From contig CAYTBB010000020.1 of NCBI GenBank assembly GCA_964435965.1, positions 1 through 22,427 of the forward strand: DNA of 22,427 nucleotides, written 5' to 3'. Below are positions 22,172 through 22,427 of this stretch, piece after piece (the first letter of the stretch is position 1; each line of letters starts with the position of its first letter). Below the pieces are notes generated by a model. The model saw nothing but the letters and a program-made list of their open reading frames with translations, was not told where the DNA came from and ran no database searches. This stretch comes from 20-14-all-45-10 sp964435965 (GTDB lineage Bacteria > Chloroflexota > Dehalococcoidia > GIF9 > AB-539-J10). The translations under genes and the position numbers were made by a program.

Positions 22172-22341
22172 AAAAATGTCCCAAGTAACCTCACCCTTCC
22201 CTAGCTTCCGGTACCTCCCACCTTCCCACTTCCACCTACCTTGCGCTTGGCTTTCTAGTTCCTTACGCTTTTCAGCTTCCGCTTCCCAGTGTTTGGCCCC
22301 TCTGTCCACCAAGTTTCAGCTTGATTACTCGGGACATTCTT
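22172..22341. mobile_element. Possible MITE-like element with 17-bp imperfect terminal repeats
   Basis: Bases 22172-22188 and 22325-22341 are inverted copies matching at 15 of 17 positions, with the core TGTCCC/GGGACA. The ~135 bp between are pyrimidine-rich on the plus strand (many CTTCC) and hold no recognisable transposase. No target duplication could be identified. It may be an insertion-sequence relic or a structured intergenic repeat. The rest of 22042-22427 has no gene I can support. Confidence 0.4.
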
Positions 22342-22370
22342 AATTTAACATACCCGTGAAAATTTGTCAA
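22342..22370 (-). promoter_or_regulatory. Leftward promoter-like sequence
   Basis: Minus-strand TTGACA (22370-22365, perfect), a 17-bp spacer and TAAATT (22347-22342). It points into the TIR element, where no convincing gene lies. It may be chance, or it may drive a small RNA. Confidence 0.35.
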
Positions 22371-22427
22371 GTCCATGTGCTGGCTGACCACATAGGTAAC
22401 ACTGGACTACGGATCTTAGCAAGTTCC

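Noticed and set aside
22115..22312. 65-codon minus-strand open frame (starts TTG)
   Set aside because: It lies in strand-biased CTTCC-rich DNA, has no SD, uses a TTG start and gives a low-complexity Lys/Glu/Gly-rich product. It overlaps the left terminal repeat of the possible MITE.

Overview
The window looks like a chromosomal segment of a Dehalococcoidia-type Chloroflexota bacterium. The basis is inference from gene content. A minimal division cluster (mraZ-rsmH-ftsA-ftsZ) has no peptidoglycan genes. It is followed by nrdR and a B12-dependent class II ribonucleotide reductase, and faced by trmD-rplS-priA, acs and def on the other strand. Base composition is moderate, and the left accessory region is visibly richer in A+T.

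Left region (1-5312): a tRNA-associated accessory island. An intact CAT-anticodon tRNA gene (minus strand, 5241-5312) marks its right edge. A direct repeat of about 1 kb (1-1007 and 4271-5277) flanks three cargo genes. Each copy holds a decayed C-terminal fragment of a tyrosine recombinase, a tRNA 3'-end-like remnant, a 49-residue membrane protein, an 87-residue DUF5661-like protein behind a palindromic promoter, and a tRNA 3' half. In copy 2 that half belongs to the intact tRNA; in copy 1 it belongs to a degenerate tRNA. The cargo is an EVE/PUA-like domain fused to a PD-(D/E)XK-like nuclease domain, an SMC/OLD-like AAA ATPase, and a small TOPRIM-like protein. This reads as an anti-phage defence cassette. 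The two repeats are identical for 823 bp and then differ at 13 sites in 106 bp, 11 of them synonymous. That indicates gene conversion or recombination between older paralogues.

Middle region (5313-7195): a good promoter drives a three-gene cell-surface operon of two paralogous secreted proteins and a third secreted beta-sandwich protein with a C-terminal membrane anchor.

Housekeeping block on the minus strand (7257-13433): trmD, rplS and priA run as a tight unit, followed by acs (acetyl-CoA synthetase) and def (peptide deformylase, with its own promoter and almost no leader).

Plus-strand block (13583-22041): mraZ lies behind three TGGGG/TGGTG boxes at exact 10-bp spacing (MraZ autoregulation site), then rsmH, ftsA, ftsZ and a strong terminator. 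nrdR has an NrdR-box-like palindrome placed in the spacer of its own promoter, followed by nrdJ and an unusual GAF / nuclease-like / hypoxanthine phosphoribosyltransferase fusion. The last 386 bp contain no convincing gene, but hold an inverted repeat, a roughly 170-bp element with 17-bp imperfect terminal inverted repeats, and a leftward promoter-like sequence.

The strongest candidates for something new are the duplicated tRNA-anchored defence cassette (EVE-nuclease + ATPase + TOPRIM) and the three-domain HPRT fusion. All family names here come from motif recognition by eye; no search was run.
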